In this document: positions 18,207 to 27,176 of the stretch, in pieces
Layout of the letters: each line of letters starts with the position of its first letter
Numbering within the stretch: position 1 is the stretch's first letter
From: JACCXG01 sp963785755
GTDB taxonomy: Bacteria; Acidobacteriota; Vicinamibacteria; Vicinamibacterales; 2-12-FULL-66-21
NCBI GenBank assembly: GCA_963785755.1
Contig: CAWAXG010000002.1
Location: 620,001 to 684,000 of the forward strand
Length of the DNA stretch: 64,000 bases
Reading direction: 5' to 3'
Notes under the pieces: generated by a model
Seen by the model: the letters and a program-made list of their open reading frames with translations, nothing else
Databases searched by the model: none
What the model was told of the DNA's origin: nothing
Made by a program: the position numbers and the translations under genes

Positions 18207-18519
18207 CGCGGGGAGTCAAGCGCCCGCCGCCGCGTACTCGCTCGTCACGCGCTCGAAAATCCACAGTTCGATCGAAACTCGACGAGGCGGGCACCCTGGG
18301 TGATCCTGTCGATTTCCGCGAGTTCTGTTCGATTAGCTGGTGATGGGGTCGAGGCCTTGGCCGCCGCGCGTTTGACGCTGGCGAGACCAGTACGGTATTC
18401 ACCGGAAGGGTCCCGCCATTTACCGTCTCGTGATAGCCGGCCTCAACGAGGCGACGTAAAGTCCGTATGTATACTGAGCAGTCCGGCAGGTCGCCGGTCC
18501 TCTGCAGCAGCGAAACAGC
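18207..18519. promoter_or_regulatory. Divergent spacer between actC and the efflux operon
   Basis: No gene is visible in these 313 bases. For the plus-strand efflux operon a TATACT hexamer at 18470-18475 is a good -10 candidate, about 45 bases before the GTG at 18520. For actC, no convincing promoter stands out. A residual actB was looked for and not seen. Confidence 0.4.
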
Positions 18520-19752
18520 GTGACATCGAACAACCTCAAGGAAGAACTGGCCTCCCTTCGAATCGATCACTCGGCCCGTGGCGGCGGAAGCCGTCGGGGC
18601 GTCTGGGTGGTCGTGGCGCTCGGCATTGTCGCGGCGGTCGCCGGTGGATGGGCCTGGTCGAACCGCGATGCCGCGGTTGAAGTGAAGACCGCGACCATCG
18701 CGGCGCAGAGCGGCGGAGCCGGCGCGGCCGCCGCCGTCTTGAATGCGTCCGGCTATGTCACGGCACGGCGGCGGGCCACGGTGTCGTCGAAAGTCACCGG
18801 CAAGGTGCTCGAGGTTTTCGTCGAAGAAGGTAAAGAGGTCCGTCGCGGTCAAGTGCTCGCCCGGCTCGACGATGCGCAGGTGCGCGCGATGCTGAAGGTC
18901 GCCGAAGCCCAGCTGGCGGCCGCGGACCGGGTCGCGGCGGAGGATCAGGCACGCCTCCGCGAGGCCGAACTTACGCTCGATCGCCGCCGTCAACTTGTGA
19001 AGGAGCAGGTCATCTCTCGCGCCGAGCTCGATTCAGCCGAAGCGCAGGTGGAGTCGATCAAAGCGCGCATCGCGCTCGCGCAGCAGCAGATCGAGGTGGC
19101 GCAGAGTCAGGTGAACGCGCAGCGCACGGACCTCGACGACATGGTCGTGCGGGCGCCGTTCGATGGCGTGGCGATCTCGAAGGATGCCCAGCCGGGCGAG
19201 ATGATCTCGCCGGTCTCGGCCGGCGGCGGCTTCACGCGCACCGGCATCTGCACCATCGTGGACATGTCGTCGCTCGAGATCGAGGTCGACGTCAGCGAGC
19301 AGTACATCAACCGCGTGGTGCCGGCACAACCGGTGGAAGCCGTTCTCGACGCTTATCCGGACTGGCGCATCCCGGCGCACGTCATCACGACGGTGCCGTC
19401 GGCGGATCGGCAGAAGTCCACGGTCAGGGTCCGGATCTCGTTCGACAAGCTCGATCCCCGGATCCTGCCCGATATGGGAGTGAAGACCACGTTCCTGGCC
19501 GAGCAGAAGGCCGAGACGTCCAAGGAGCCGCAGCGGCCGCGCATCCTCGTCCCGAAAGCGGCGGTGCGCTCCTCGGACGGGGCGTCAGTGGTCTTCGTGA
19601 TTCGCGAGGATCGCGCCGAACGCCGCGCCGTCAAGGTGGGCCCGGAAGACGGCGGACAGATTGAGATTGCGACGGGGTTGTCGCCAGGTGAGCGGGTGGT
19701 CGTCGAGGGACCCGCGACGCTCGCCGACGGAGCAAGGGTGAAGGAGCGCTGA
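18520..19752 (+). CDS. Efflux RND/ABC periplasmic adaptor (HlyD/MacA family)
   Basis: This is a 410-residue membrane-fusion protein. After a short cytoplasmic segment, one membrane helix (GVWVVVALGIVAAVAGGWAW) anchors it. A lipoyl half-motif follows (ASGYVTARRRATVSSKVTGKV, VEEGKEVRRGQVLARLD), then a long Ala/Gln-rich alpha-helical hairpin at about residues 125-205, the second lipoyl half (RAPFDGVAISKDAQPGEM), and a C-terminal barrel (VPKAAV, GLSPGERVVVEGPATL). The next gene begins directly after its stop. With the following ATPase and two permeases it forms a MacAB-type exporter for peptides, lipids or antimicrobials; the cargo is unknown. The start is GTG, chosen because it precedes the basic stretch before the membrane helix. 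Confidence 0.9.
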   Translation: MTSNNLKEELASLRIDHSARGGGSRRGVWVVVALGIVAAVAGGWAWSNRDAAVEVKTATIAAQSGGAGAAAAVLNASGYVTARRRATVSSKVTGKVLEVFVEEGKEVRRGQVLARLDDAQVRAMLKVAEAQLAAADRVAAEDQARLREAELTLDRRRQLVKEQVISRAELDSAEAQVESIKARIALAQQQIEVAQSQVNAQRTDLDDMVVRAPFDGVAISKDAQPGEMISPVSAGGGFTRTGICTIVDMSSLEIEVDVSEQYINRVVPAQPVEAVLDAYPDWRIPAHVITTVPSADRQKSTVRVRISFDKLDPRILPDMGVKTTFLAEQKAETSKEPQRPRILVPKAAVRSSDGASVVFVIREDRAERRAVKVGPEDGGQIEIATGLSPGERVVVEGPATLADGARVKER

Positions 19753-20439
19753 ATGAATACACTGGTTGCCATCCGGAATCTCCACAAGGTGTACTTCCGC
19801 GGAAGCGAGCGGATCGACGTGCTTCAGGGGATCACCCTCGACATCCCTGAAGGGGATTTCCTGGCGCTCATGGGACCGTCGGGCTCGGGCAAGACGACGC
19901 TGCTGAACCTGATGGGGGGCCTGGACACGCCGTCGGAGGGCTCGATTCAGGTGGGCGGGGATCAGATCGACAAGCTCTCGGGCGGCCGTCTGGCCGCGTG
20001 GCGGGCGCGTCACATCGGATTCGTCTTCCAGATGTACAACCTGTTGCCGGTGCTCACCGCGGCCAAGAACATCGAGCTGCCGCTGCTGCTGACCAAGCTG
20101 TCCTCAGCGGACCGCAAGCGGCGGGTCCAGGTCGCACTGAATGTCGTCGGGCTTGGCGAGCGCGCGCATCACTATCCGCGCCAGCTGTCCGGCGGTCAGG
20201 AGCAGCGCGTCGGCATCGCCCGGGCGATCGTCACGGATCCGACGCTGCTCCTCTGCGACGAGCCGACCGGCGATCTCGATCGAAAGTCCGGTGACGAGAT
20301 TCTGGAGCTGCTGACCGCGTTGAACCGCGACCACGGCAAGACGATCGTCATGGTCACCCACGACCCCCATGCCGCGGCGCGGGCGAAGCGCACGCTGCAC
20401 CTCGAAAAGGGACTGCTCGTACAGGAGGCTGCCGCATGA
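19753..20439 (+). CDS. ABC transporter ATPase (MacB/LolD type)
   Basis: This is a 228-residue ATPase with Walker A GPSGSGKTT, Q-loop VFQMYNLLPVLT, signature LSGGQEQRVGIARAI, Walker B LLLCDEPTGDLD and the switch His in VMVTHDPHAA. The MacB/LolD subclass marker FQxYNLLPxLTAxxN is clear. It begins at the adaptor's stop and overlaps the next permease by four bases (ATGA). It powers the mechanotransmission cycle of the exporter. Confidence 0.95.
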   Translation: MNTLVAIRNLHKVYFRGSERIDVLQGITLDIPEGDFLALMGPSGSGKTTLLNLMGGLDTPSEGSIQVGGDQIDKLSGGRLAAWRARHIGFVFQMYNLLPVLTAAKNIELPLLLTKLSSADRKRRVQVALNVVGLGERAHHYPRQLSGGQEQRVGIARAIVTDPTLLLCDEPTGDLDRKSGDEILELLTALNRDHGKTIVMVTHDPHAAARAKRTLHLEKGLLVQEAAA

Positions 20440-21603
20440 AGTTCCTGCCGCTGGTCATCCGCAATCTGGGACGGCGCAAGGTCAGGACGATTTTCACGAT
20501 CCTGTCGATCATGATCGCCTTCCTCCTGTTCGGCGTCTTGATGGCGATCCGCGCGGCGTTCAGCATGGGCGTCGACATCGCCGGCGCCGATCGGCTGATG
20601 GTGATCCACAAGATGGGGTTCATGATGCCGCTGCCGCCCGGCCACGGCCCCAAGATTCGCGCCACGCCGGGCGTGACCGATGTGACGCATGCGAACTGGT
20701 TCGGCGGGTACTACCAGGAGCCGAGCAACTTCCTGGCGAACTTCGCCGTCGACCCGGAGAGCTGGCTCAGGATGTATCCGGAGTATCAGGTACCGGAAGA
20801 GCAGAAGAAAGCCTGGTTCGCCAACCGGGCCGGTGCGATCGTCGGTATCGACACCGCCAAGAAATTCAACTGGAAAATCGGCGATCGGGTTCCACTCATC
20901 TCACCGATTTACCGGAAGCCGGATGATACGCCGTGGGATTTCACGATCGACGGGATTTACGACGCGACAGCGCCGGGCGTGGACAAGACACAATTCTTCT
21001 TCCACTACGAGTACATGAACGAGGCGCTGCGTGCCGCCAACGTCAGGCTCAGCGACATCATCGGCTGGTACATCGTACCGTGTTGACGATCCGGCTTCTG
21101 CCGATGCACTCGCCAAACGAATCGACCAGGTATTCGAGAACTCGACCGGAGAGACGAAAACAGCGACCGAAAAGGCGTTCGCCGCGGACTTTGCGAACCA
21201 GGTCGGCGACATCGGCACGATCATGATCGCGATCACCGGGGTGGTCATGGGGTTCATCCTGTTCGTCGCGGGGAACTCGCTGGCGCAGTCCGTCCGTGAA
21301 CGCATCAACGAGCTGGGCGTGCTGAAGACCCTCGGCTTCACGGACGGCCGGATCCTGGCGATTGTGCTGCTGGAATCCTGCACCATTGCGGTCATCGGCG
21401 GCGGCATCGGCCTGCTCCTGGCCTGGGTCATCATCGCCCAGGGGGATCCCACAGGCGGGTTCCTGCCGATCTTTCACTTCCCGCCGCGCGACCTGATCTT
21501 CGGCATCGCCCTCGTCGGCATCCTCGGGATCGCCACCGGCCTCATCCCGGCGCTGCAGGCCAGCCGATTGAAGATCGTGGACGCATTACGTCGAGCGGGA
21601 TAG
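20436..21603 (+). CDS. MacB-like ABC transporter permease (one frameshift)
   Basis: This FtsX-family permease has an N-terminal helix (TIFTILSIMIAFLLFGVLMAI), a periplasmic domain, and three C-terminal helices ending LIPALQASRLKIVDALRRAG. The FtsX signature NELGVLKTLGFTDGRIL is present. One extra C near 21078 turns TACATCGTACGTGTT (YIVRV) into a premature stop; correction gives about 388 residues. It probably pairs with the second permease at 21719 to form a heterodimer with the shared ATPase. The frameshift context GTACG to GTACCG recurs in three other genes of the window. Confidence 0.88.
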
Positions 21604-21607
21604 GTAC

Positions 21608-21706
21608 GAGCACGGAGCACGTGAGCACAGCACGTAGCACATAGCAGGTGAGCACGTGGCACATGAGCACGTGAGCACGCAGGACGTCGCACCCAGCACG
21701 TAGACG
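21608..21706 (+). repeat. GAGCACGTAGCAC phrase repeat
   Basis: The spacer between the two permease genes is built of irregular copies of GAGCACGTGAGCAC, CACGTAGCACAT and AGCACGTGGCAC. The same phrases in inverted orientation fill 23668-23770, and both orientations occur at 36181-36429. Spacing is irregular, so this is not a CRISPR array. Confidence 0.85.
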
Positions 21707-21718
21707 AGGCTTTCACCC

Positions 21719-22906
21719 ATGAACTGGCTGTCACAGACCCTCGCCGTCACCGCAGTAACACTGCGATCGATACCCCAGCGTCTCGGTTCGTCCATCGTCG
21801 CGGTCATCGGCATCGGCGGTGTGGTCATCGTGGTCATATCCGTGCTCTCGATTGCCGAGGGGTTCCGCGCGGCGATGCGCGGCACCGGCGATCCTCAGAC
21901 GGTGATCGTGATGCGATCAGGAAGCGACACGGAGATGACCAGCACGTTCTCGGGAGAAGAGGCCAAACTCATCACCGAGGCGCCTGGTATCGAGCGGGCG
22001 GAAGATGGCGCGCATGCCTCGCCGGAGCTGTTCGTAATCATTGCCATTCCGCTCAGCCGAAGCGGCACCGATGCCAACGTTCCCCTGCGAGGGGTGCGGC
22101 CGGTCGCGCTCAAGGTGAGACCACAGATAGAGATCATCGAGGGCCGCATGTTCAATCCGGGCACCTCGGAGATCGTCGTCGGCCGCGCCGCTTCGCGGCA
22201 GTTCAGCGGCGTCGGCGTGGGATCGACCGTGCGATCGGGCAAGACGTCGTGGCAGGTCGTCGGGATCTTCGACGCCGGCGGCAGCGTCGCCGAATCCGAG
22301 TTGTGGTGCGATTCCAGCGTGCTGCAGGGCGCGTTTCAGCGCGGGAACTCCTACCAGTCGGTCTACCTGAGGCTCGAGACCGTCGACAGTCTGCAGAAGC
22401 TGAAGGACGCGCTCACCACGGATCCGCGGCTCAGCGTCACCGTCGTTCGTGAGCCGGACTACTACGCGGAACAGTCTCAAGTACTTCAGAGCGTCATTCG
22501 TACGGTCGGCATGGCCATCGGCATCCTGATGGGAGTGGGTGCGGTCTTCGGTGCCGTGAACACGATGTACTCGGCGGTCGCGGCACGCACCAGAGAGATC
22601 GCGACGCTGCGCGCGCTCGGCTTCGGCGCCATGCCGGTGGTCCTCTCAGTGCTCGGAGAAGCGCTCTTGTTGAGCCTCGTCGGCGGCACACTCGGGGGGC
22701 TGCTTGCCTGGGCGGCGTTCGATGGGTACCAGACCGCCACCATGAACTGGCAGTCGTTCAGTCAGGTCGCGTTCTCGTTCGCGGTGACCCCGGAGCTGCT
22801 GGTGCGGGGACTGATCTACGCCTCCCTGATGGGGCTACTCGGTGGCCTGCTGCCTGCGATCCGCGCCGCCCGCCTTCCGGTCGTGACGGCTCTGCGCCAG
22901 CTCTAA
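21719..22906 (+). CDS. MacB-like ABC transporter permease, second subunit
   Basis: This is an intact 395-residue FtsX-family permease. The N-terminal helix (GSSIVAVIGIGGVVIVVISVLSIAEG) precedes a MacB periplasmic core with GRMFNPGTSEIVVGRAASRQF. Three C-terminal helices follow, with the signature TREIATLRALGFGAMPVVLSVLGEALLLSLVGG. It lies 115 bases after the first permease, separated by a phrase repeat, and has a GAGG site upstream of ATG. Together with the adaptor, ATPase and first permease it completes an efflux operon. Confidence 0.92.
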   Translation: MNWLSQTLAVTAVTLRSIPQRLGSSIVAVIGIGGVVIVVISVLSIAEGFRAAMRGTGDPQTVIVMRSGSDTEMTSTFSGEEAKLITEAPGIERAEDGAHASPELFVIIAIPLSRSGTDANVPLRGVRPVALKVRPQIEIIEGRMFNPGTSEIVVGRAASRQFSGVGVGSTVRSGKTSWQVVGIFDAGGSVAESELWCDSSVLQGAFQRGNSYQSVYLRLETVDSLQKLKDALTTDPRLSVTVVREPDYYAEQSQVLQSVIRTVGMAIGILMGVGAVFGAVNTMYSAVAARTREIATLRALGFGAMPVVLSVLGEALLLSLVGGTLGGLLAWAAFDGYQTATMNWQSFSQVAFSFAVTPELLVRGLIYASLMGLLGGLLPAIRAARLPVVTALRQL

Positions 22907-23262
22907 AGGCCGCTGTCCACAAAGACGGGGCACCGGCCGGTCAACGGTGGTCCCACGTCTCGGAAGTCATTCATTTTCATACAATTATAAGGATCGTGTA
23001 ATACCGTAGAGCTTATGTATTGATTTCAGACGGGCGAGAGCGAGGAAAGTACACTTTCCGGCTGAAGTCTGCGTCTTTCGCCAGGACTGTCCGCCACGAA
23101 CGGTTCGGCTAACTCAAAGTTGGATAACCACTTACCCTCCACTATCGGCCGGAGACGCCCAGAACTTCAGCGCAGAATCTCTCGGGGTACGACAGTTGCA
23201 CTTAAGGGTGCACACAGCAAGACCAGCAGTCGGTGCAGGAAACTAGTAAAGGGAGGAATCCC
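22907..23262 (+). promoter_or_regulatory. AT-richer spacer before a small gene
   Basis: There is no gene in these 356 bases. Bases 22970-23035 are markedly AT-rich compared with the rest of the window (CATACAATTATAAGGATCG, TTATGTATTGATTT) and hold possible -10 hexamers (TATAAG). At 23043-23058 is a GGAAAGT-AC-ACTTTCC inverted repeat, and at about 23198-23214 a TGCAC/GTGCA pair. These are candidate promoter or operator elements for the small gene at 23263. Confidence 0.4.
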
Positions 23263-23511
23263 ATGCTCATCGATGAAGTGCTCCAGAGAATACAAGGGGA
23301 ATTCGTCGAGATGCCTGGGCTCCGACTGACCGCCCCACAGGCACAGCGTCTGTGGGGATTGGAGCGCGACCTTTGTGATGCGCTGCTTGGTGCCCTCGTG
23401 GATGCCAAGTTCTTGTCTCAAACGCGAGACGGAGCGTTTGTCCGCCAGGACGGCGCCCTGCCAACGCGGATTACGAACGGTCGGCGCGGTCATTCGTTGG
23501 CTGTCGCCTAG
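23263..23511 (+). CDS. Small conserved protein of acidobacterial type, unknown function
   Basis: This is an 82-residue protein with ATG at 23263 preceded by a good ribosome site (GGGAGGAAT). The segments VLQRIQGEFVEMPGLRLTAPQAQRLWGL, CDALLGALVDAKFL and DGAFVRQDG resemble a small winged-helix or HTH fold: a helix, a turn and a helix in PQAQRLWGLERDLCDALLGAL, then a beta wing. I recall similar short proteins as recurring hypotheticals in Acidobacteriota. A DNA-binding or regulatory role fits the fold but is inference. Its upstream spacer is unusually AT-rich. Confidence 0.65.
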   Translation: MLIDEVLQRIQGEFVEMPGLRLTAPQAQRLWGLERDLCDALLGALVDAKFLSQTRDGAFVRQDGALPTRITNGRRGHSLAVA

Positions 23512-23614
23512 GTTTACCCTACCGGTGCCGGTCGGCTGACTACCTGCCTCGTCAGCCTGAACAAACCGGCTCGCGTCCCCCGCTCCCGGGCGATGGCGCC
23601 CGCGGCCAGGTTTC

Positions 23615-23651
23615 GTCGAAGGTTGAGGGCTTCCGGCCCTCCACCTTCGAC
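23615..23651 (+). terminator. Hairpin, probable terminator
   Basis: GTCGAAGGTTGAGGGC and GCCCTCCACCTTCGAC form a 16-base stem with one mismatch and a five-base TTCCG loop. It lies about 100 bases after the small gene at 23263. No U-run follows, so it may be a Rho-assisted or repeat-type hairpin. Confidence 0.55.
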
Positions 23652-23667
23652 ATCACTCCTCTACCAA

Positions 23668-23770
23668 CGTGCTCCGTCCTGCGTGCTGGGTGCTCACGTG
23701 CTCCGCGTGCTACGTGCTCACGTGCTCACGTGCCTTTCGGGCTACGTGCTCACGTGCTCACGTGCTCGAG
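23668..23770 (-). repeat. GTGCTACGTGCTC phrase repeat (inverted family member)
   Basis: Tandem-like phrases GTGCTCACGTGCT, GCTACGTGCTCACGTGCTC and CGTGCTGGGTGCTCACG fill the spacer before the peroxiredoxin gene's 3' end. They are the reverse complement of the family at 21608-21706. Confidence 0.85.
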
Positions 23771-23786
23771 GCATCCGCGCACTCTC

Positions 23787-24257
23787 TCAGGCCGTCCCGA
23801 GCGCGCTGAGCGCGTTCAGGCACTCCTCGTTGTTCGGTTGTTCCGGAATGTCGTAGGTCCGCACCCAGGCGATCTTCCCCTGCTTGTCGACGATGAAAAT
23901 CGCGCGCTCGGAGAATCCTTCCTTCTGGCGAAACACGCCGTACTTCTGCGCGACTTCTCCGTGCGGGTGGAAATCGCTCAGCAGATCGAATGAGATCGAT
24001 CCGAGAGTTTTCGCCCAGGCCGTCTTCGACGGCTGAGGATCGATGCTGATGCCGAGCACGACGGCATCACGTTCGTTGAGCCGATTGAGATCGAGCTCAT
24101 ATCCCGACATCTGCGTGGCGCACACCGGCGTGAATGCCAGCGGGTGAAACGCGAGCACGACGTTCTTCTTCCCTCGATAATCCGACAACCGTACGGTCCC
24201 GCCTCGATGGCTGCGAAGCTCGAAGTCCGGAGCTTCGTCGCCTGTTTTCAACGCCAT
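23787..24257 (-). CDS. Peroxiredoxin (AhpC/TSA family, AhpE-like)
   Basis: This 156-residue cytoplasmic peroxidase reduces hydrogen peroxide and organic peroxides. The catalytic motif is PLAFTPVCATQM with peroxidatic Cys 46 and its Thr three residues before; the supporting Arg is in FSERAIFIVD. No second conserved Cys is seen downstream, so it is probably a one-Cys enzyme needing an external thiol. AGGTGAGGAAA precedes ATG 24257. It stands alone between a repeat region and the signal peptidase group. Confidence 0.92.
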   Translation of the reverse strand: MALKTGDEAPDFELRSHRGGTVRLSDYRGKKNVVLAFHPLAFTPVCATQMSGYELDLNRLNERDAVVLGISIDPQPSKTAWAKTLGSISFDLLSDFHPHGEVAQKYGVFRQKEGFSERAIFIVDKQGKIAWVRTYDIPEQPNNEECLNALSALGTA

Positions 24258-24304
24258 CGGCTTTCCTCACCTCGTTCGGTCGCGCACGCCGTGCGCCGTC
24301 TCAC

Positions 24305-24805
24305 TCATCGCAGGGTATCGATGGCGACGACGCGCCCGAGCCGCCACGCACCCTCGTCCTTCCGCAGTTCCGAGGAGAATTCGCGTGCGTCGAGCGACTC
24401 CTCCCCCGATCCGATGCTGCGCCGGCGGATGACGAGCGTCAGCGCAGCCTCTGCTCGATTCGCGTCCAGAAGCTGGACGTTGATGTCCTTCAGCTCGACG
24501 ACGAATGCGGCCGTCCGCGGCTGCAGACGGGCCGCCATGCCGATGAGCGTTTCGCGGCCGTGAATCGGTGGACTCCCCTGCCCCAGCTCGACGACGACAT
24601 CGGGCGTGAACAGCTGTCCGATCCGGGCCGCTCTCGCTACGGTCCCGAGGCCGTCGGTCGTCGACGCGTTGAACTCCGCCGCGAGCTCCTGCAACCGGCT
24701 CTTGATCTCTCGCTCTTCCGGTGTCCCCAGGGCGCGCCACGTCAGATACGCGGCGATCACCGCGACCGCCAGGGCTATCGCACCGACCCAGGCGCGCCTG
24801 TTCAT
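24305..24805 (-). CDS. Membrane-anchored NTF2/SnoaL-like protein
   Basis: This is a 166-residue protein with one N-terminal helix (VGAIALAVAVIAAYLTW) followed by a cone-shaped NTF2-like fold. EIKSRLQELAAEFN, a helix ending in RIGQLFTPDVVVELG, PIHGRETLIGMAARLQ and beta strands ending WRLGRVVAIDTLR match the pattern of SnoaL-like domains. It would sit at the outer face of the membrane. Its ATG overlaps the stop of the signal peptidase gene (TGATG), so the two are coupled. No catalytic residues are obvious. Confidence 0.65.
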   Translation of the reverse strand: MNRRAWVGAIALAVAVIAAYLTWRALGTPEEREIKSRLQELAAEFNASTTDGLGTVARAARIGQLFTPDVVVELGQGSPPIHGRETLIGMAARLQPRTAAFVVELKDINVQLLDANRAEAALTLVIRRRSIGSGEESLDAREFSSELRKDEGAWRLGRVVAIDTLR

Positions 24806-25296
24806 CAGAAGACGAGCTTTCCAAGAATGCGCCGGGCATCGACGCGGCCAAAGTCGTGATCGCCCACACGCATGCCTCGATTGTCGCCGATTACGAAATA
24901 CTCGCGAGGCCCGACGGTCACCTCCGCCACATCCCAGGCCTGCCGCTCCTTCACGTAGGTTTCGGCGAGTGGCAGACCGTTGATCTCGATGACGCCCCCG
25001 ATGATCGCGACGCGCTCGCTCGGCAGCGCGATGATGCGCTTGACATACAGGATGCTCGGGCCGGCGAGCCGGATGGCGACAACGTCGCCGCGTGCCGGAG
25101 CCCGAATGCGAAAAACGACGCGATTCACGAGGTTGAGCGCGCCGTCACGGTAGGTGGGCTGCATGCTGATGCCGCGCACGCGGATAGGCGTCAGCACCCA
25201 TCCGAAGATCACGAAGCTCAGAACCGCCAGGACCCCGATACGTACAACCGTACGCCTGGGATGCCGACCGAAGATGAGCCGTCGTGACAGCGACAC
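24805..25296 (-). CDS. lepB: Signal peptidase I
   Basis: This 163-residue membrane serine protease removes signal peptides from exported proteins. One N-terminal helix (RIGVLAVLSFVIFGWVL) is followed by the catalytic Ser 44 in RGISMQPTY, the general-base Lys 86 in LYVKRIIALP, and the conserved YFVIGDNRGMRVGDHDFG. It is shorter than the E. coli enzyme and close to the minimal Bacillus type. The start is GTG at 25296. The downstream NTF2-like gene overlaps it. Confidence 0.9.
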   Translation of the reverse strand: MSLSRRLIFGRHPRRTVVRIGVLAVLSFVIFGWVLTPIRVRGISMQPTYRDGALNLVNRVVFRIRAPARGDVVAIRLAGPSILYVKRIIALPSERVAIIGGVIEINGLPLAETYVKERQAWDVAEVTVGPREYFVIGDNRGMRVGDHDFGRVDARRILGKLVF

Positions 25297-25343
25297 AATT
25301 GCAGTGGAGGCACCGCCTGCAGAAGGAAGGGCCGCGGCGCGGC

Positions 25344-26174
25344 TCAGCGCGTCTTGTATGGGACGAGCAGCGACGTCTCCCCGGGAACGACCGACACGTA
25401 GATCAGATCCTTCCGGTCGGTGGCTTCATAGACCGGGAATCCACGGTAGTCGCCGATCCTGCTGAACCGATCGCTCGCGAACTCCACGGCGCGACCCGCG
25501 GCGTAATAACGGACGCTGCGAAACTCGAGGAACACCGCGTTCAGGCCGACCGGACGCTGAGCGGTTTCGATTCGCGCGGGACCCGAGGGCAGCAAGGTCT
25601 CGGGAGCCGCACCACGGCTCGGCCCCACCGTCCCCACCGCAGCGGGAACCGTCGAATCGATCGTCGCGACGGGCCGGGGCACCGGCTGCGACGTGCCATA
25701 CAAGAATCCCGTCGTCCCGACCGGCTGCGGAAGCGTCGGCGCCGGCGCCGAATAGAAGGACGCGCCGCTTGCCGCCTGACTCTGTTCCTGGGCTGGGAGG
25801 ACGACCGGGAACGAGGGGGCCGAGCTCCCAACAGTGCCGGCGAGGTCGCCCGAACGACGGCGTTCGTACGGCCTGACCAGGCCTCCCGGCAGCGGAACGT
25901 AGACGATGCTGCCCGGTTCCTGCGTGGTCTTCTTGTAAATCGGAATCCGATCGAACATCCCGGTCAGGACCATCTCGTTCCGACTGAAATGGGTCACGGG
26001 GCCTGACGGGTAATAGATGTTGCCGCCAACATTGATGGGAGCGCCAGACAGGTACCAGCTCTCGTTCTCTGCGGTCAGTTCAGGCGGCGGCGTACTGAGC
26101 TGGGCCGACGCGAGTGCCGGCAGCCACAACCCAAGGATGAACAGGAACACCAGGCGGGCAGGTCGGTCTCTCAT
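25344..26174 (-). CDS. Secreted protein of unknown function
   Basis: This is a 276-residue protein with a clear signal peptide (LVFLFILGLWLPALASA). The mature part begins with YLSGAPINVGGNIYYPSGPVTHFSRNEMVLTGMFDRIPIYK. A long Pro/Ser/Gly/Ala-rich middle (about residues 110-205) follows, then a C-terminal region (VFLEFRSVRYYAAGRAVEF, GDYRGFPVYEA, DLIYVSVVPG) that looks like a second copy of the N-terminal fold, since both contain a PIYK/PVYE strand. ATG has GGAG at good distance. Possibly an envelope or matrix protein; no enzymatic motif seen. Confidence 0.6.
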   Translation of the reverse strand: MRDRPARLVFLFILGLWLPALASAQLSTPPPELTAENESWYLSGAPINVGGNIYYPSGPVTHFSRNEMVLTGMFDRIPIYKKTTQEPGSIVYVPLPGGLVRPYERRRSGDLAGTVGSSAPSFPVVLPAQEQSQAASGASFYSAPAPTLPQPVGTTGFLYGTSQPVPRPVATIDSTVPAAVGTVGPSRGAAPETLLPSGPARIETAQRPVGLNAVFLEFRSVRYYAAGRAVEFASDRFSRIGDYRGFPVYEATDRKDLIYVSVVPGETSLLVPYKTR

Positions 26175-26194
26175 ATCTCAGGCTCCCAGGCGCA

Positions 26195-27142
26195 TCATCC
26201 TTTTTTCCGCCAGTAGCGCGCAAGTCCCTGCCAGGAATAGTGCAGGCTGCCCGCGCGGCCGTAGAGATCGGCCTCCTGGACACCTACGACTCGGCGCAGC
26301 TCCCGCGTCGCCTCCTCGACGAACTGGTCCTGCCGGGCGTCCTCCGTGAGCCGATCGTCCGCGATGAGACGTCGCACGAGGCGGCTCCACTCCGCCACCC
26401 GCTCCATCAGCTGTTGGAAATGCGGGCGGGCGCCATGGAACGGGCCGAAGTGCGTCAGGAATAGCGTGTCGGGATCCCACGCCAGGATGCGTGCCTCGCT
26501 TTCCCGCCAGAGCTCGAGGTCGATGTCGGGAGGCGGCGAGGCGGGCATGACGTACGCCCCGCTGCCCCTCCGGACTCCCGCGGTGTCGCCAACGAACGCG
26601 ATTCCCGCCGAAGGCTCGAAGAAGCTGACGTGATGCGAGGCATGGCCTGGCGTATGCGCAACGTCGAGCAACCTGCCGGCCGCGACCACCCGTTCGCCCC
26701 CTTGCAGGACGCGGATCGCGTTGGCCGGGACCGGCAGAATCTCACCCCACAACCGATCCATGTCCTGCCCGTAAAGCCTTCCGGCGCTCGCCACGAGCTT
26801 TCCCGGATCCACCAGATGTGGGGCACCGCGGTCGTGAACGTACACCTCGATGTCAGGGTTGTCTTTCAGCAGTGAGCCCGTGCCGCCACCGTGATCCAGA
26901 TGAATGTGGGTCAGCAGGACCTGGCGGACGTCCCGAACCTCGATGCCCTTCTGAGCCAGGGCGCGGCGCAGGTTCGGGAGGCTGGTCGACGGCCCCGGAT
27001 CGATGAGCGCGACCCCTGCTGCCCCATGCAGCACAGCCGTGGCGATAATGCTGGGAAAACCTAGGAACTCGACGTCGATGTAGTCGATGCCTGACGCGAG
27101 CGAAGTCATCAGAGCCGGCAACCGATGGCCATCGACCGGCAT
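26195..27142 (-). CDS. MBL-fold metallohydrolase
   Basis: This is a metallo-beta-lactamase-fold hydrolase of 315 residues, or 304 from ATG 27109. The dimetal motif THIHLDHGG, the later His in TPGHASHH, the bridging Asp in FVGDTAGV and the last His in LTHFGPFHG are all present. The C-terminal 90 residues are helical. The family includes glyoxalase II-like and lactonase-like enzymes; substrate unknown. TATAAG at 27144-27149 lies too close to ATG 27142 to serve it, which favours the later start. It is divergent from clpS. Confidence 0.85.
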   Translation of the reverse strand: MPVDGHRLPALMTSLASGIDYIDVEFLGFPSIIATAVLHGAAGVALIDPGPSTSLPNLRRALAQKGIEVRDVRQVLLTHIHLDHGGGTGSLLKDNPDIEVYVHDRGAPHLVDPGKLVASAGRLYGQDMDRLWGEILPVPANAIRVLQGGERVVAAGRLLDVAHTPGHASHHVSFFEPSAGIAFVGDTAGVRRGSGAYVMPASPPPDIDLELWRESEARILAWDPDTLFLTHFGPFHGARPHFQQLMERVAEWSRLVRRLIADDRLTEDARQDQFVEEATRELRRVVGVQEADLYGRAGSLHYSWQGLARYWRKKG

Positions 27143-27176
27143 CTTATATCAGGGCTGCTACAATCGAAGGGCGGCC

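Noticed and set aside
27087..27176. Earlier start for clpS
   Set aside because: The extra residues overlap the divergent MBL gene and are not part of the ClpS family; ATG 27177 gives the normal length.
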